Of a DNA stretch of 64,000 bases, positions 19,855-30,284 are shown piece by piece. This DNA comes from Hymenobacter actinosclerus (GTDB lineage Bacteria > Bacteroidota > Bacteroidia > Cytophagales > Hymenobacteraceae), in NCBI RefSeq assembly GCF_900111515.1, contig NZ_FOHS01000006.1, positions 62,001 through 126,000 of the forward strand, given 5' to 3'. Made by a program: the position numbers and the translations under genes. A model generated the notes under the pieces. It was not told the origin of the DNA and did no database searches. It was given only the letters and a program-made list of their open reading frames with translations. Each line of letters starts with the position of its first letter. The stretch's first letter is position 1.

Positions 19855-19969
19855 CCGCCTTTTTATCAGCCGTTGGCTGAGAGTCATCAGCTGTCAGCCT
19901 CCTGCTATTAAATGCAGATGCAATAACAGCAGCTTGCTACTGCTTATAAAAGCATTTGAAGTCAGTGCG

Positions 19970-20455
19970 CTAGAAGCCAAGCCAATCGAAGAGAGTGTGT
20001 ACCAGCAGTAAGTAAAGACCGGTGGCGAGAAGCGTGTAGAAAGTATAAGAAGTTACTCGATAAGCGGCTAGCTCTTTTTTCCAAGAGCCAATATCTTCCG
20101 AAACATTGGCTACGTGCGTATTGGCTAAATAATCTCCCAGCCGTCTCCGCCCATTAATTGCCACTACCAAGACCTCCAAGGGCCAAATGATAAGCGTAGT
20201 GTTGCGCAGGAAGCACTGCCACTCGTTTGCGGGAACATCTGTCGTCTGTTGCACTTGCGTGTTTAGCAGACGCTTGAGTGGGCTTCGGCCGTTAAGGAAA
20301 TCCTTGTTCAAATAGAGGACGAGCACGAAATAAAAGCCCCAATTACCATGCGTCAAAAGAGAAAGCCCCATGAGAGGCACGCCTATGATGCACATACTGA
20401 TATGCTCTCCGAGCATGGATAGTAGACGAAACTTTTGGTTTACAGGTATTTGCAT
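19970..20455 (-). CDS. RDD-like integral membrane protein
   Basis: Predicted membrane protein of 161 residues with three hydrophobic segments (about 20-34, 38-50 and 133-155) and a shorter one near 91-100. The region GRSPLKRLLNTQV, FLRNTTLIIWPLEVL and RRRLGDYLANTHV follows the RDD-domain pattern (basic residue, R-N pair, LGD near the end). Function unknown; RDD proteins are often membrane components of unclear transport role. The gene is clearly AT-richer than its surroundings (40% GC by hand count for 20041-20100) with codons such as ATA, AAA and TTA. It may be a recent acquisition. It sits between mnmG and the arginyltransferase-like gene. Confidence 0.68.
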   Translation of the reverse strand: MQIPVNQKFRLLSMLGEHISMCIIGVPLMGLSLLTHGNWGFYFVLVLYLNKDFLNGRSPLKRLLNTQVQQTTDVPANEWQCFLRNTTLIIWPLEVLVVAINGRRRLGDYLANTHVANVSEDIGSWKKELAAYRVTSYTFYTLLATGLYLLLVHTLFDWLGF

Positions 20456-20501
20456 GGAAAAAAGGCCAGTGAAAGGTACTGTATAACAAAACAGTTAGAC
20501 C

Positions 20502-21197
20502 TTACGAATCAGCAGCCCCGGTCAACGCCGCGTTCTGAGCCTCCACCCGCTCCCAGGAAAACGGAAACCACTCCTCCCGCAGGCAGTCGAACACTTCGGT
20601 GGCGGCCGGGCAGGGGAAGAGCTTGTAGTCGAACTTGGGGTAGCCGTGCACCACGTAGCCGGGGTAGTAGTGCGTGTAGTTGCGGCGGCGGGCCTCCTCC
20701 AGCTTCAGCAGCATCAGCAGCTTGCCGGGGCTGGATTTGCGGTAGTCGGGGTCGTAGAAGTTCATGATGCCGGCCATCGTCCGCTCCCCGCTGTCGAAAA
20801 TGCCGGCCGCCACCAGCCGGCCCGCGTCGCGCAGCTCCAGCACCTCGGTGTGGAACACGTTGTGGGTGGCCCCGGCCAGCAGAAACTCCTCCACCGTGTC
20901 GGGCGCGTCGAAGCTGACGCTTAGCCGGTAGCGGGCGTAGAGGTCTTCCAGCTCGGCCGTCAGGGTAAAAGGTCGGATGCCAATCGTAAACTGCTGGCCC
21001 AGGCGCAGCAGGCGGCGCTGGGCGGGGCCGTACTCCACCTGGGCCAGCACCAGTCGCAGCCAATGCACGGTGTACACCGCCTCCCCCACCGGCAGAAACA
21101 GGCAGGTAAACAGGTCTTGGTGCATGCGGTAGTAGCCCTGGCTCAGGTAAAAATCCAGGGCCCGACCGGGAATGACAAGCGGCGGCGTGGCAGACAT
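20502..21197 (-). CDS. Arginyl-tRNA--protein transferase-like protein (ATE C-terminal fold)
   Basis: The 231-residue protein resembles ATE/Bpt aminoacyl-tRNA protein transferases, which add Arg or Leu to N-termini and mark proteins for ClpAP degradation. The C-terminal GNAT-like part matches well: ELRDAGRLVAAGIFDSG, MNFYDPDYRKSSPGKLLML, then YYPGYVVHGYPKFDYK. The N-terminal FYLSQGYYRMHQDLFTCLF occupies the place of the ATE N-domain. However, the usual Cys pairs of that domain are missing (only one Cys there). The acceptor or donor may therefore differ. A long C/G-rich inverted repeat lies directly upstream. A general GNAT acyltransferase is the alternative. Confidence 0.72.
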   Translation of the reverse strand: MSATPPLVIPGRALDFYLSQGYYRMHQDLFTCLFLPVGEAVYTVHWLRLVLAQVEYGPAQRRLLRLGQQFTIGIRPFTLTAELEDLYARYRLSVSFDAPDTVEEFLLAGATHNVFHTEVLELRDAGRLVAAGIFDSGERTMAGIMNFYDPDYRKSSPGKLLMLLKLEEARRRNYTHYYPGYVVHGYPKFDYKLFPCPAATEVFDCLREEWFPFSWERVEAQNAALTGAADS

Positions 21198-21227
21198 TGA
21201 TAGTTGGGAATATTATAAAGGTCATTC

Positions 21228-21371
21228 GTTCTGCTGGCGCACCCCACCCCCGGCCCCTCCCCTCCGGGAGAGGGGTGCGTTCAACGAATCAAGATTTTAG
21301 ATTTGATGAACTCGCGTCTGGCACCCCTCTCCCGGAGGGGAGGGGCCGGGGGTGGGGTGCGCCAGCAGAAC
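21228..21371. repeat. C/G-rich inverted repeat (CACCCC...CCCTCTCC family), copy 2
   Basis: Arms 21228-21278 and 21321-21371 are 51-bp reverse complements around a 42-base loop. They begin GTTCTGCTGGCGCACCCCAC and contain CTCCCCTCCGGGAGAGGGG. It lies between ybeY and the arginyltransferase-like gene, both minus. Confidence 0.9.
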
Positions 21372-21422
21372 AAAAAAACGCCCGCGTTTCGGCAGGCGTC
21401 TTTAAATCAAACAAGCGAAAAC

Positions 21423-21905
21423 CTAGAACGCCCGCAGCAGCAGGCAGTCGTCTTCCTTTTTGCGCATGGCGGTTTGGCTGAGCAGGTCCTTGTCGGCGTA
21501 GCCGAGTAGGTGCAGCACGCCGTGAATCATCACCCGGTGCAGCTCGTCGCGGAAGGGGACGCCGTGGAGGGCGGCGTTTTCGCGTACCCGGTCGACGGAG
21601 ATGAAGATGTCGCCTTCCAGGATGTCGGCGTCGTCGGCGTTGTCGAAGGTGATGACGTCGGTGTAGGTGTCGTGGTCGAGGTACTCGACGTTGACTTTGT
21701 GCAGGTACTCGTCGGAGCAGAAGATGTAGGTGAGCTGCACGATTTCGTGCTCGTGCACCTCGGCCACGCGCTCAATCCAGGAGGTCAGGTCGCGGGCGTC
21801 GGCCAGCTCGAAATCCACTTCCTCCACCAGAAACTCGATGCCGTGGCTTTCGTTTCCGGGGCCCGGCTCATCTAACTCATCGTACTCGGTGGGCAGGTCG
21901 CTCAT
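21423..21905 (-). CDS. ybeY: Endoribonuclease YbeY (rRNA maturation factor)
   Basis: Metal-dependent endoribonuclease involved in 16S rRNA 3'-end maturation and ribosome quality control. From the ATG at 21903-21905 (MSDLPTEYDE) the protein has 160 residues; the start five codons upstream is less likely. The core has LTYIFCSDEYLHKVNVEYL, DVITFDNAD and the metal site HGVLHLLGYAD, in which the third ligand position is Asp, as usual in Bacteroidota, instead of His. The N-terminus carries an acidic Asp/Glu extension of about 20 residues. It is followed on the same strand by a hairpin and preceded by the RsbW-like gene. Confidence 0.94.
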   Translation of the reverse strand: MSDLPTEYDELDEPGPGNESHGIEFLVEEVDFELADARDLTSWIERVAEVHEHEIVQLTYIFCSDEYLHKVNVEYLDHDTYTDVITFDNADDADILEGDIFISVDRVRENAALHGVPFRDELHRVMIHGVLHLLGYADKDLLSQTAMRKKEDDCLLLRAF

Positions 21906-21980
21906 GGCAGCCAGAAGCAAAAGTGAAACGGATAATCAGCAGACGAAAAAGCTTGGCCGACCCGGTATCTTGACCGGAAC

Positions 21981-22448
21981 CTAGCGGGCGGCGGGAGCTT
22001 CGGCCCCGTTGATGGTCGAGTGGCGCTCCTCGTCCTCATCCGAGGCGGTGGGCAGCAGGAAGGTGAGCTGCACGTGGCGGCCGTCCTTGTTGAACTCCAC
22101 TTCGTCGGCGAGGTGGCGGATGAGGAAGATGCCGCGGCCGCCGGGGTTTTCGATGTTTTCGGGAGCCGTGGGGTCGAGCAGGTTGTCGTAGTCGAAGCCC
22201 GCGCCCTCATCCTCAATCTCAAACGTCACGCGGTCGTCCTGCACCTGCAACGACAGGAGCACGTTTTTATCCTTATCAAACTTGTTGCCGTGGCGGATAG
22301 CGTTGTTGACAGCCTCGGTGACGGCCACCATAATGTTGCCGTAAATATCGTCGTCGATGTGGAAGGTATCCTTCGAGTTGTCGATAAAGCTTTCCACAAC
22401 GCGGATGTTTTCAACGAGCGAAGGAATCTGGATTTTAACCTGCTTCAT
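21981..22448 (-). CDS. RsbW-like serine/threonine kinase / anti-sigma regulatory ATPase
   Basis: GHKL ATPase of 155 residues (HATPase_c_2). The N-box is EAVNNAIRHG (45-54), the G1 box EDEGAGFD (79-86) and the G2 box GGRGIFLI (103-110). Such proteins phosphorylate STAS-domain antagonists or bind sigma factors in partner-switching pathways. No sigma factor or antagonist gene is adjacent. The only STAS-like candidate in the window is at 8257 (weak). The C-terminal 15 residues are a charged tail. The gene lies between DUF4175 and ybeY on the same strand with small gaps and may be co-transcribed with them. Bacteroidota commonly have this ATPase next to ybeY. Confidence 0.9.
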   Translation of the reverse strand: MKQVKIQIPSLVENIRVVESFIDNSKDTFHIDDDIYGNIMVAVTEAVNNAIRHGNKFDKDKNVLLSLQVQDDRVTFEIEDEGAGFDYDNLLDPTAPENIENPGGRGIFLIRHLADEVEFNKDGRHVQLTFLLPTASDEDEERHSTINGAEAPAAR

Positions 22449-22499
22449 ATGGGGTAAAAAAGAGAAGGGCGGCGGGTAAAGAGTAAAAATAGCGGAATG

Positions 22500-25400
22500 C
22501 TACTTCATTTGCTGAAAATACTCGCTCACCTTGCGCTGGTAGTAGGGCGTGAGGGTGGGCGGCACGGCACGAAGCAGCTCAGTCTGGCGGGTTTGCTGGC
22601 GCTGGTACTGCTGGAAAGCGGGCGGAAAAACGGGCGGACGCTGCTGGGCCGTCTGAGCTTCGCGCTTGTCGTCCTGGTCCCGCTCGCGGGCCGATTTCTC
22701 GGCTTCGAGCAACCGGGTCAGGATTTGGCGCTGGCGCATAACGGTTTGCTCCGTCAGCCGCTTGTTTACGAGGTCGGTTTCGGTTTGTTCCATCATTTTT
22801 TTGATGTCGCCGAGGCCGCCGGCCCCGCCCTGGCCGTCCTTGTCGGAACCGGGTTTGCCACTGCCGGGCTTGCCGCCGCCCTTCTGCTGCATGCGCTCCA
22901 GCTCCTGCATGGCCTGGCGCAGCATCTGCTGCTGGCCGGCCAGCTTGGCCAGCTCCTCCGAGAGGGCCCGGCCGGTTTTGCCGCTCTGCTGGAGCTGCTG
23001 AATCTGCTGGTTGAGCTGCTGCTGCATGCGGCCCATCTGGCCCTCGCCGGCCGAACTGCCCTTCTTTTTCTTGCGGCCCGGCTTGCCGCCGCCCTGCATC
23101 TGCTGCTGGCTCTGGCTGTCGCGCTGCTGCTGCTGCATTTGTTGGAGGGCATCGTTGAGCATCAGGGCCAGGTTGTTCATGCTGGTCATGGCCTGCTGCT
23201 GGGCGCTGGTGGCCCGGCCCACGTTGCGGTCCTTGAGGTGGCCCAGGGCTTCGTCCATGCGGCCGTTCATCTCGCCCACCTCGCGGGTCACGAAGCTTTT
23301 AATCTGAAAGACGCGGTTGGCCAGCGCGTAGAGCGAGTCCTGCACCACGCGGGCGTCGTCCTTGAGCTTGCGCTGGGTCTGGCCCAGCTGCACGAAGCGC
23401 GGGTCGCTCTGGTCGACCTGCCGGAACTGCTGCATCAGGCTTTCCTCATCGAAGCTGAGCTTGAGCAGGTTTTCCAGAATGTCGCGCAAGTCGTCGATGT
23501 TCTGCTGCTGCTGGTCCGACTCCTCCTGCTCCATCTGCTGCTGCATCTGCTGGGCCATCTGCTGCATCTTCTGGGCGGCCTGGCGCTGACTCTGGGCGGC
23601 TTTCTGGTTCTGGTTTTTGCTTAGCTGCTGCTGGCTCTGCTGCTGCTGCTCGTCCACCTGCTGCTGGTCCTGCTTCATCTCGTCGGCCCCGTTCTCGCCG
23701 TCGAGCTGGCGGTCCAGCTCCTTGAGTTCTTTGAGGTCCTCTTTGACTTCCTCAAACTTCTGCTGCTGCTCGGTTTGCTCCTGTTTGAGTTTTTCGTTGT
23801 TCGCTTTCTGCTGCTCGTTGGACTGCTTGTTGTCGGGGTTCTGCTTGTCGTTCTTCTCGGTTTGCTCGGCCAGCTTCTGCTGCTCCTGGGCCAGCTGCTG
23901 GAGCTTTTCGAGGGCCTGGTCCTGCTTCTGCTCGAACTGCAGCTGCTTGAACATTTCCAGGGCCCGCTCCAGCTCCTTCTGCAGGGTGTTTTCCTTGTTT
24001 TCGAGTTGCTGCAACAGCTTCTGGATGTCGGGCTGGTTCTGGTCCTGCTGCTGCTCCAGCAGCTTGCGCAGCTCTTCGTAGAGCTTCTTAGTTTCGGGAT
24101 CGAGCAAGTCGTCCATCAGCTTTTGCAGCTCCTTGGTCTTCTCGGCCAGCTCCTCGTTTTTCTGGGGGTCGAGCTGGTTTTGCTGCTCCTGAAGCTGCTC
24201 GAACTGGCGCTTGAGGTCGTCCAGGGCCTGGTCCATCTGCTGCTTCTCATCGAGCATGTCCTTGAGCTGCTTGCGGTCCTGGAAACTGAGGTCGCGCTTC
24301 ACTTTCAGCTTGTCTTCGGCCTTGGCCAGCTCGCGCTCCATCTTCTTCGAGTCCTGGGCGGCCTGGCTCAGCTGGCTCTGCATGGCCTGGCTTTGCGAGG
24401 CCAGTTGCTGGCGCTGCTCGGTGCGCGAGGGCAGCCGGAACTCGGCCACCCAGCTCCGGCCGGGCTTGGCGCCGTGCACGCCGTCGTTGTCCCACACCTG
24501 CACGAAATACTCCAGCCGGTCGCCGGGCTTGAGGCTGAGCCGGCGCACGTCCCACTGGTAGGCGTAGCTCTGGCTGGGGCCCGTGCCCAGCGGCAGCGCC
24601 CGGCTCTGGTAAGCGGCGTTGGGCGTGTTTTGACTGAGCACCCGGTAGTGCAGCTGCAAGCGCGAAAAGCCGTAGTCGTCGCGCAGGTTGCCGCCCAGGG
24701 CCAGAAATTGCCGGGCCGTGGTGTCCTGGAAGCTCTCCAGCGTTACTTCGGGGGCCGTGTCGGGAATCACGGTCAGCTGGTACTCAATCGGGTCGCGGTT
24801 AGGGCTGGCGGCGTTGCGCAGGCGCACGGCGTAGTTCTGACTCCGGGTGGCGCGGCGGCGCAGGTGGAACTGCCCGGCGGCGGCCTCGTCGGGCGTGGCG
24901 GCCACGGTTTCGGCCGGCTCGCCCCCGAAGCGCAGTTGCAGCTGGTCGGTGGCTTCGGTCCGGAACTCCCAGCGCAGCTCCGTGCCCTCGGGCACCGTGA
25001 GGTTGCCGGTGTTGCGGATGGTTTCGTTGGCCCGGCCCACGTAGGCTGGGTACACGGCCCGGATGGCGAAGTCGCGCAAATTGGGCCGGGCCTTCACCTT
25101 CAGCTTATATTCGGAAGAAGAAAAACCGGCCGCCGCCAGCTGGAAATCCACGCTGCTGCGCAGCTGCTTGAAATCGTAGCGGAAGTGGTTGCCGGTTTCG
25201 CGGGTCAGGCGGCGCTCCTTGCCCTCGTACTGTATGCTGATTTCGTTGGGCAGCACCTCCCCTTCCACCGCTACTTTCAAACTGAAATCTTCGCCCTTGA
25301 ACGCCGTGAGGCTGGGGTTTTCCACCACGAACGTAAACGGCGCGGGCGGACTGTACTTCTGGTTGTAATTGAGAATGCGCCCCGTACCCTGCACGAACAA

Positions 25401-25946
25401 GCTCGGGTAAGCCAGCAGCAGCACCGCCACCACGCCCGCGGGCACGGCCACGTACTTCCACAGTGGCCGGCTCTGGCGTTGAATATCGATGCCTTGCGAA
25501 AACTCCACGCCCCGCAGCTGCCCGGCCCGCTGCTCCAGACTGGCGGCCAGCAGCGCGTCGTGCTGGGCCTGTCCGCGCAGTTGCAGCGCGTTCAGCAGCT
25601 TGTCCTGCACCTCCGGAAACAGCTCGCCCACCCGGCGGGCGGCCTGCTCGTCCGAGAGCATGCGCCGCAGGTGCGTAAGCGCCGCCAGGGGCTGCCAAAT
25701 CCAGCGCGCGAAGGCGTACACCACGCCCCCCACAAACCCAAACAGCAGCCCGGCCCGCACCCCGGTGGGCAGGTACAGGAAGTATTCGAGCAGGCTGAAC
25801 ACTAGAAACAAACTCAGCAGCAGGCCGCCGGCCACCAGGGCCCCGCGCACCAGCAGGCTCAGGTAAAACTTGCGCTTAAACGCATCGAGCCGGCCCAGCA
25901 CCTCGTCCAAAGCCCGGGTCGTCGCGGGGTCTTGCTCCACTCCCAT
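22500..25946 (-). CDS. DUF4175 family membrane protein, Q-rich coiled coil
   Basis: Very large protein of 1148 residues. Hydrophobic segments at about 29-55, 60-82 and 150-170 anchor the N-terminus. A periplasmic beta-rich part (about 175-500) includes LRDFAIRAVYPAYVGR and a Tyr/Trp pattern like the DUF4175 core. From about 510 to 1050 the protein is almost all predicted coiled coil, very rich in Gln, Lys and Glu with many QQQ and EQQQK runs. A Gly/Lys linker and a C-terminal helix rich in Arg and Gln follow. DUF4175 is found widely in Bacteroidota and has no established function; a cell-envelope structural role is a guess. The Q-rich DNA (CTG/CAG-like runs) makes the gene prone to expansion. 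Confidence 0.9.
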   Translation of the reverse strand: MGVEQDPATTRALDEVLGRLDAFKRKFYLSLLVRGALVAGGLLLSLFLVFSLLEYFLYLPTGVRAGLLFGFVGGVVYAFARWIWQPLAALTHLRRMLSDEQAARRVGELFPEVQDKLLNALQLRGQAQHDALLAASLEQRAGQLRGVEFSQGIDIQRQSRPLWKYVAVPAGVVAVLLLAYPSLFVQGTGRILNYNQKYSPPAPFTFVVENPSLTAFKGEDFSLKVAVEGEVLPNEISIQYEGKERRLTRETGNHFRYDFKQLRSSVDFQLAAAGFSSSEYKLKVKARPNLRDFAIRAVYPAYVGRANETIRNTGNLTVPEGTELRWEFRTEATDQLQLRFGGEPAETVAATPDEAAAGQFHLRRRATRSQNYAVRLRNAASPNRDPIEYQLTVIPDTAPEVTLESFQDTTARQFLALGGNLRDDYGFSRLQLHYRVLSQNTPNAAYQSRALPLGTGPSQSYAYQWDVRRLSLKPGDRLEYFVQVWDNDGVHGAKPGRSWVAEFRLPSRTEQRQQLASQSQAMQSQLSQAAQDSKKMERELAKAEDKLKVKRDLSFQDRKQLKDMLDEKQQMDQALDDLKRQFEQLQEQQNQLDPQKNEELAEKTKELQKLMDDLLDPETKKLYEELRKLLEQQQDQNQPDIQKLLQQLENKENTLQKELERALEMFKQLQFEQKQDQALEKLQQLAQEQQKLAEQTEKNDKQNPDNKQSNEQQKANNEKLKQEQTEQQQKFEEVKEDLKELKELDRQLDGENGADEMKQDQQQVDEQQQQSQQQLSKNQNQKAAQSQRQAAQKMQQMAQQMQQQMEQEESDQQQQNIDDLRDILENLLKLSFDEESLMQQFRQVDQSDPRFVQLGQTQRKLKDDARVVQDSLYALANRVFQIKSFVTREVGEMNGRMDEALGHLKDRNVGRATSAQQQAMTSMNNLALMLNDALQQMQQQQRDSQSQQQMQGGGKPGRKKKKGSSAGEGQMGRMQQQLNQQIQQLQQSGKTGRALSEELAKLAGQQQMLRQAMQELERMQQKGGGKPGSGKPGSDKDGQGGAGGLGDIKKMMEQTETDLVNKRLTEQTVMRQRQILTRLLEAEKSARERDQDDKREAQTAQQRPPVFPPAFQQYQRQQTRQTELLRAVPPTLTPYYQRKVSEYFQQMK

Positions 25947-25954
25947 AGTATATG

Positions 25955-25990
25955 TACTAAGCTGTTAGCCCTTAGCTATTAGCTGTTAGC
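25955..25990. repeat. Heptad tandem repeat (TTAGCTG-type)
   Basis: Five consecutive imperfect 7-bp units read TTAGCCC, TTAGCTA, TTAGCTG, TTAGCTC and a preceding AGCTG. They lie just upstream of the DUF4175 start. Confidence 0.65.
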
Positions 25991-26148
25991 TCCGTTCTGG
26001 CTGATAACGGCTTGCACTTATTTTTAGGCAAGAGACGTTGATTCGGCCTTTTAGCTGCCCGATTCCGGTTGGGGAAAGATACAACATTCGCCCCGGCAGC
26101 TAGTGCTAGGATGGACAACGCGAGTGGGGCAAGTGGTTCCCGAGCGCC

Positions 26149-26293
26149 CACCCCACCCCCCGGCCCCACGCCGCTTGATGCGCGGAATCCTCCGGGAGAG
26201 GGGGTGCGTTCTGGCAGAATAGTTCTCACGTCTGGCTCCCCCTCTCCCGGAGGATTCCGCGCATCAAGCGGCGTGGGGCCGGGGGGTGGGGTG
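26149..26293. repeat. C/G-rich inverted repeat (CACCCC family), copy 3
   Basis: Arms of 56 bp (26149-26204 and 26238-26293) are reverse complements. The outer parts read CACCCCACCCCCCGGCCCCA. The inner stem ends ...CTCCGGGAGAGGGGG. It shares the outer CACCCC(AC)CCCCGGCCCC block with copy 2 at 21228, but the middle sequence differs. Confidence 0.9.
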
Positions 26294-26310
26294 AACGGCC
26301 AACCGCCGCG

Positions 26311-26318
26311 TACCTTTA
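26311..26318 (+). promoter_or_regulatory. Putative -7 element of the PAP2-like gene
   Basis: TACCTTTA, one base off TAnnTTTG. It lies 30 bp upstream of the TTG start at 26348 and argues against any earlier start. Confidence 0.45.
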
Positions 26319-26347
26319 GCCGCTTCGTCCCTTCCTCCCTCCGTCCC

Positions 26348-26971
26348 TTGCCCCGACTACTAGCCCTGGCGCTATCAGCAGTGTTTCACCCGCTGCTGGT
26401 GCCGCTTTACCTGTTCTGCGTGGTGTGCTACCAGCTGCCGGGCACGGCGCCACCGCCCGCCCTGGCCGACCGGCGCGTGGTGCTGGCGCTGGTGGCCATC
26501 GGCACGCTGGCCCTGCCGGCGCTGGGCACGGCCCTGCTCGTGCGCCTGGGTTACGCCGATTCGGTGGAGCTGCGGCAGCGGCAGCAGCGCACCCTGCCCC
26601 TGCTGCTGGCCGCCGTGAGCTTTGGCGCTACGGCCGGACTACTCTACCAGCCCCAGCACCCCGAACCACTGCTTTTCTGGATGATGGCGGGCATGGCGCT
26701 GGCCGTGCTGCTCACACTGCTCATCACGCTCCGCTGGAAAATTTCGGCTCACGGCGTCGGCATGGGCGGCGCGTTCGGCCTGCTGCTGCTGTTGCAGCTA
26801 AGCGGCGCGGCCGGGCCAGCCGGAGCCTGGTGGCTGGCCGGCTGCGCAGTCGTGGCCGTAGCCGTAAGCCGCGCCCGCCTGGCCCTTGATGCCCACACGC
26901 CTGCCCAGGTATGGGCCGGCCTGGCGCTGGGCCTGAGCGTAGCGCTGGCGGTTGGGGTGGTGAGCCGGTAG
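26348..26971 (+). CDS. PAP2-superfamily-like membrane protein
   Basis: Integral membrane protein of 207 residues if translation starts at the TTG at 26348 (MPRLLALALSAVFHP). A GTG at 26381 is an alternative. The frame extends upstream through an inverted repeat, which I exclude. Six or so hydrophobic segments are visible. The C-terminal motif SRARLALDAHTPAQVWAGLALG matches the third PAP2 signature (SR...H...QV..G). The middle region KISAHGVGMGGAFG stands where the 'SGH' signature would be, and QQRTLPL takes the place of the first. The substrates of such degenerate proteins in Bacteroidota are unknown; undecaprenyl or phosphatidate phosphatase activity is plausible. Confidence 0.75.
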   Translation: MPRLLALALSAVFHPLLVPLYLFCVVCYQLPGTAPPPALADRRVVLALVAIGTLALPALGTALLVRLGYADSVELRQRQQRTLPLLLAAVSFGATAGLLYQPQHPEPLLFWMMAGMALAVLLTLLITLRWKISAHGVGMGGAFGLLLLLQLSGAAGPAGAWWLAGCAVVAVAVSRARLALDAHTPAQVWAGLALGLSVALAVGVVSR

Positions 26972-26995
26972 TGGCTGGTTTTAAACCTAAGCCGG

Positions 26996-27097
26996 CTGTA
27001 GAGACGCGACACTTCGCGTCTCGTCGTTGCTGATGTTGCCCGAGCCGATTTTACGTTGTCGTTCAACGACGAGACGCGAAGGGTCGCGTCTCTACAG
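26996..27097. repeat. Inverted repeat, GTAGAGACGCGA family, copy 1
   Basis: Arms 26996-27029 and 27064-27097 (34 bp, one mismatch) read CTGTAGAGACGCGA... and can also form inner hairpins of GAGACGCGA/TCGCGTCTC. It lies between the convergent PAP2-like and gcvP genes. A short version is at 30211-30244 on the other side of gcvP. Confidence 0.85.
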
Positions 27098-27133
27098 CCC
27101 GCACTTAAATCCAGATTCAATCAACCGCCAAAA

Positions 27134-27169
27134 AGAGAGACCCCGCAACGGTTGTTGCGGGGTCTCTCT
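27134..27169 (-). terminator. Terminator of gcvP
   Basis: AGAGAGACCCCGCAAC and GTTGCGGGGTCTCTCT form a 16-bp stem with a 4-base loop. A T-run follows on the minus strand. Confidence 0.88.
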
Positions 27170-27190
27170 AGTACGCCTTAATCCTTAATC

Positions 27191-30106
<2,916 letters not shown>

Positions 30107-30154
30107 AAGAAGGGTGGTGAGGGTGGCAACGGAAGGCTTCAACAGAACCTCCAA

Positions 30155-30162
30155 CAAAGGTA
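30155..30162 (-). promoter_or_regulatory. Putative -7 element of gcvP
   Basis: The minus strand reads TACCTTTG, 48 bp upstream of the ATG at 30106. This supports the shorter start. Confidence 0.6.
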
Positions 30163-30210
30163 GCGCGAAAAGGCTTCACCCTTAAACCGATAGGCGGGGA
30201 AAAGTTTGAA

Positions 30211-30244
30211 CCCGTAGAGACGCGATGGGTCGCGTCTCTACGGG
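30211..30244. repeat. Short hairpin, GTAGAGACGCGA family, copy 2
   Basis: CCCGTAGAGACGCGA and TCGCGTCTCTACGGG form a perfect 15-bp stem with a 4-base loop. It lies in the divergent gap between gcvP and the dehydrogenase gene. Confidence 0.85.
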
Positions 30245-30284
30245 GCTTGTTACCTTTAAGCCCTATCCCATCCAACTGCTGCTT

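Larger units (their letters stand above)
25947..26347. other. 400-base spacer with two repeat elements and a promoter
   Basis: Divergent intergenic region between DUF4175 (minus) and the PAP2-like gene (plus). From left it holds heptad repeats (25955-25990), an AT-richer stretch with the probable DUF4175 promoter, a C/G-rich inverted repeat (26149-26293) and the -7 element TACCTTTA at 26311-26318. The open plus-strand frame across the repeat is not considered coding. Confidence 0.6.

Noticed and set aside
23775..25805. Plus-strand open frame antisense to DUF4175
   Set aside because: Leu/Val/Gln repeats are the mirror of the Q-rich coiled coil codons.
26069..26347. Upstream in-frame extension of the PAP2-like gene
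   Set aside because: Translates an inverted repeat into Pro/Gly-rich sequence and lies upstream of the promoter element.
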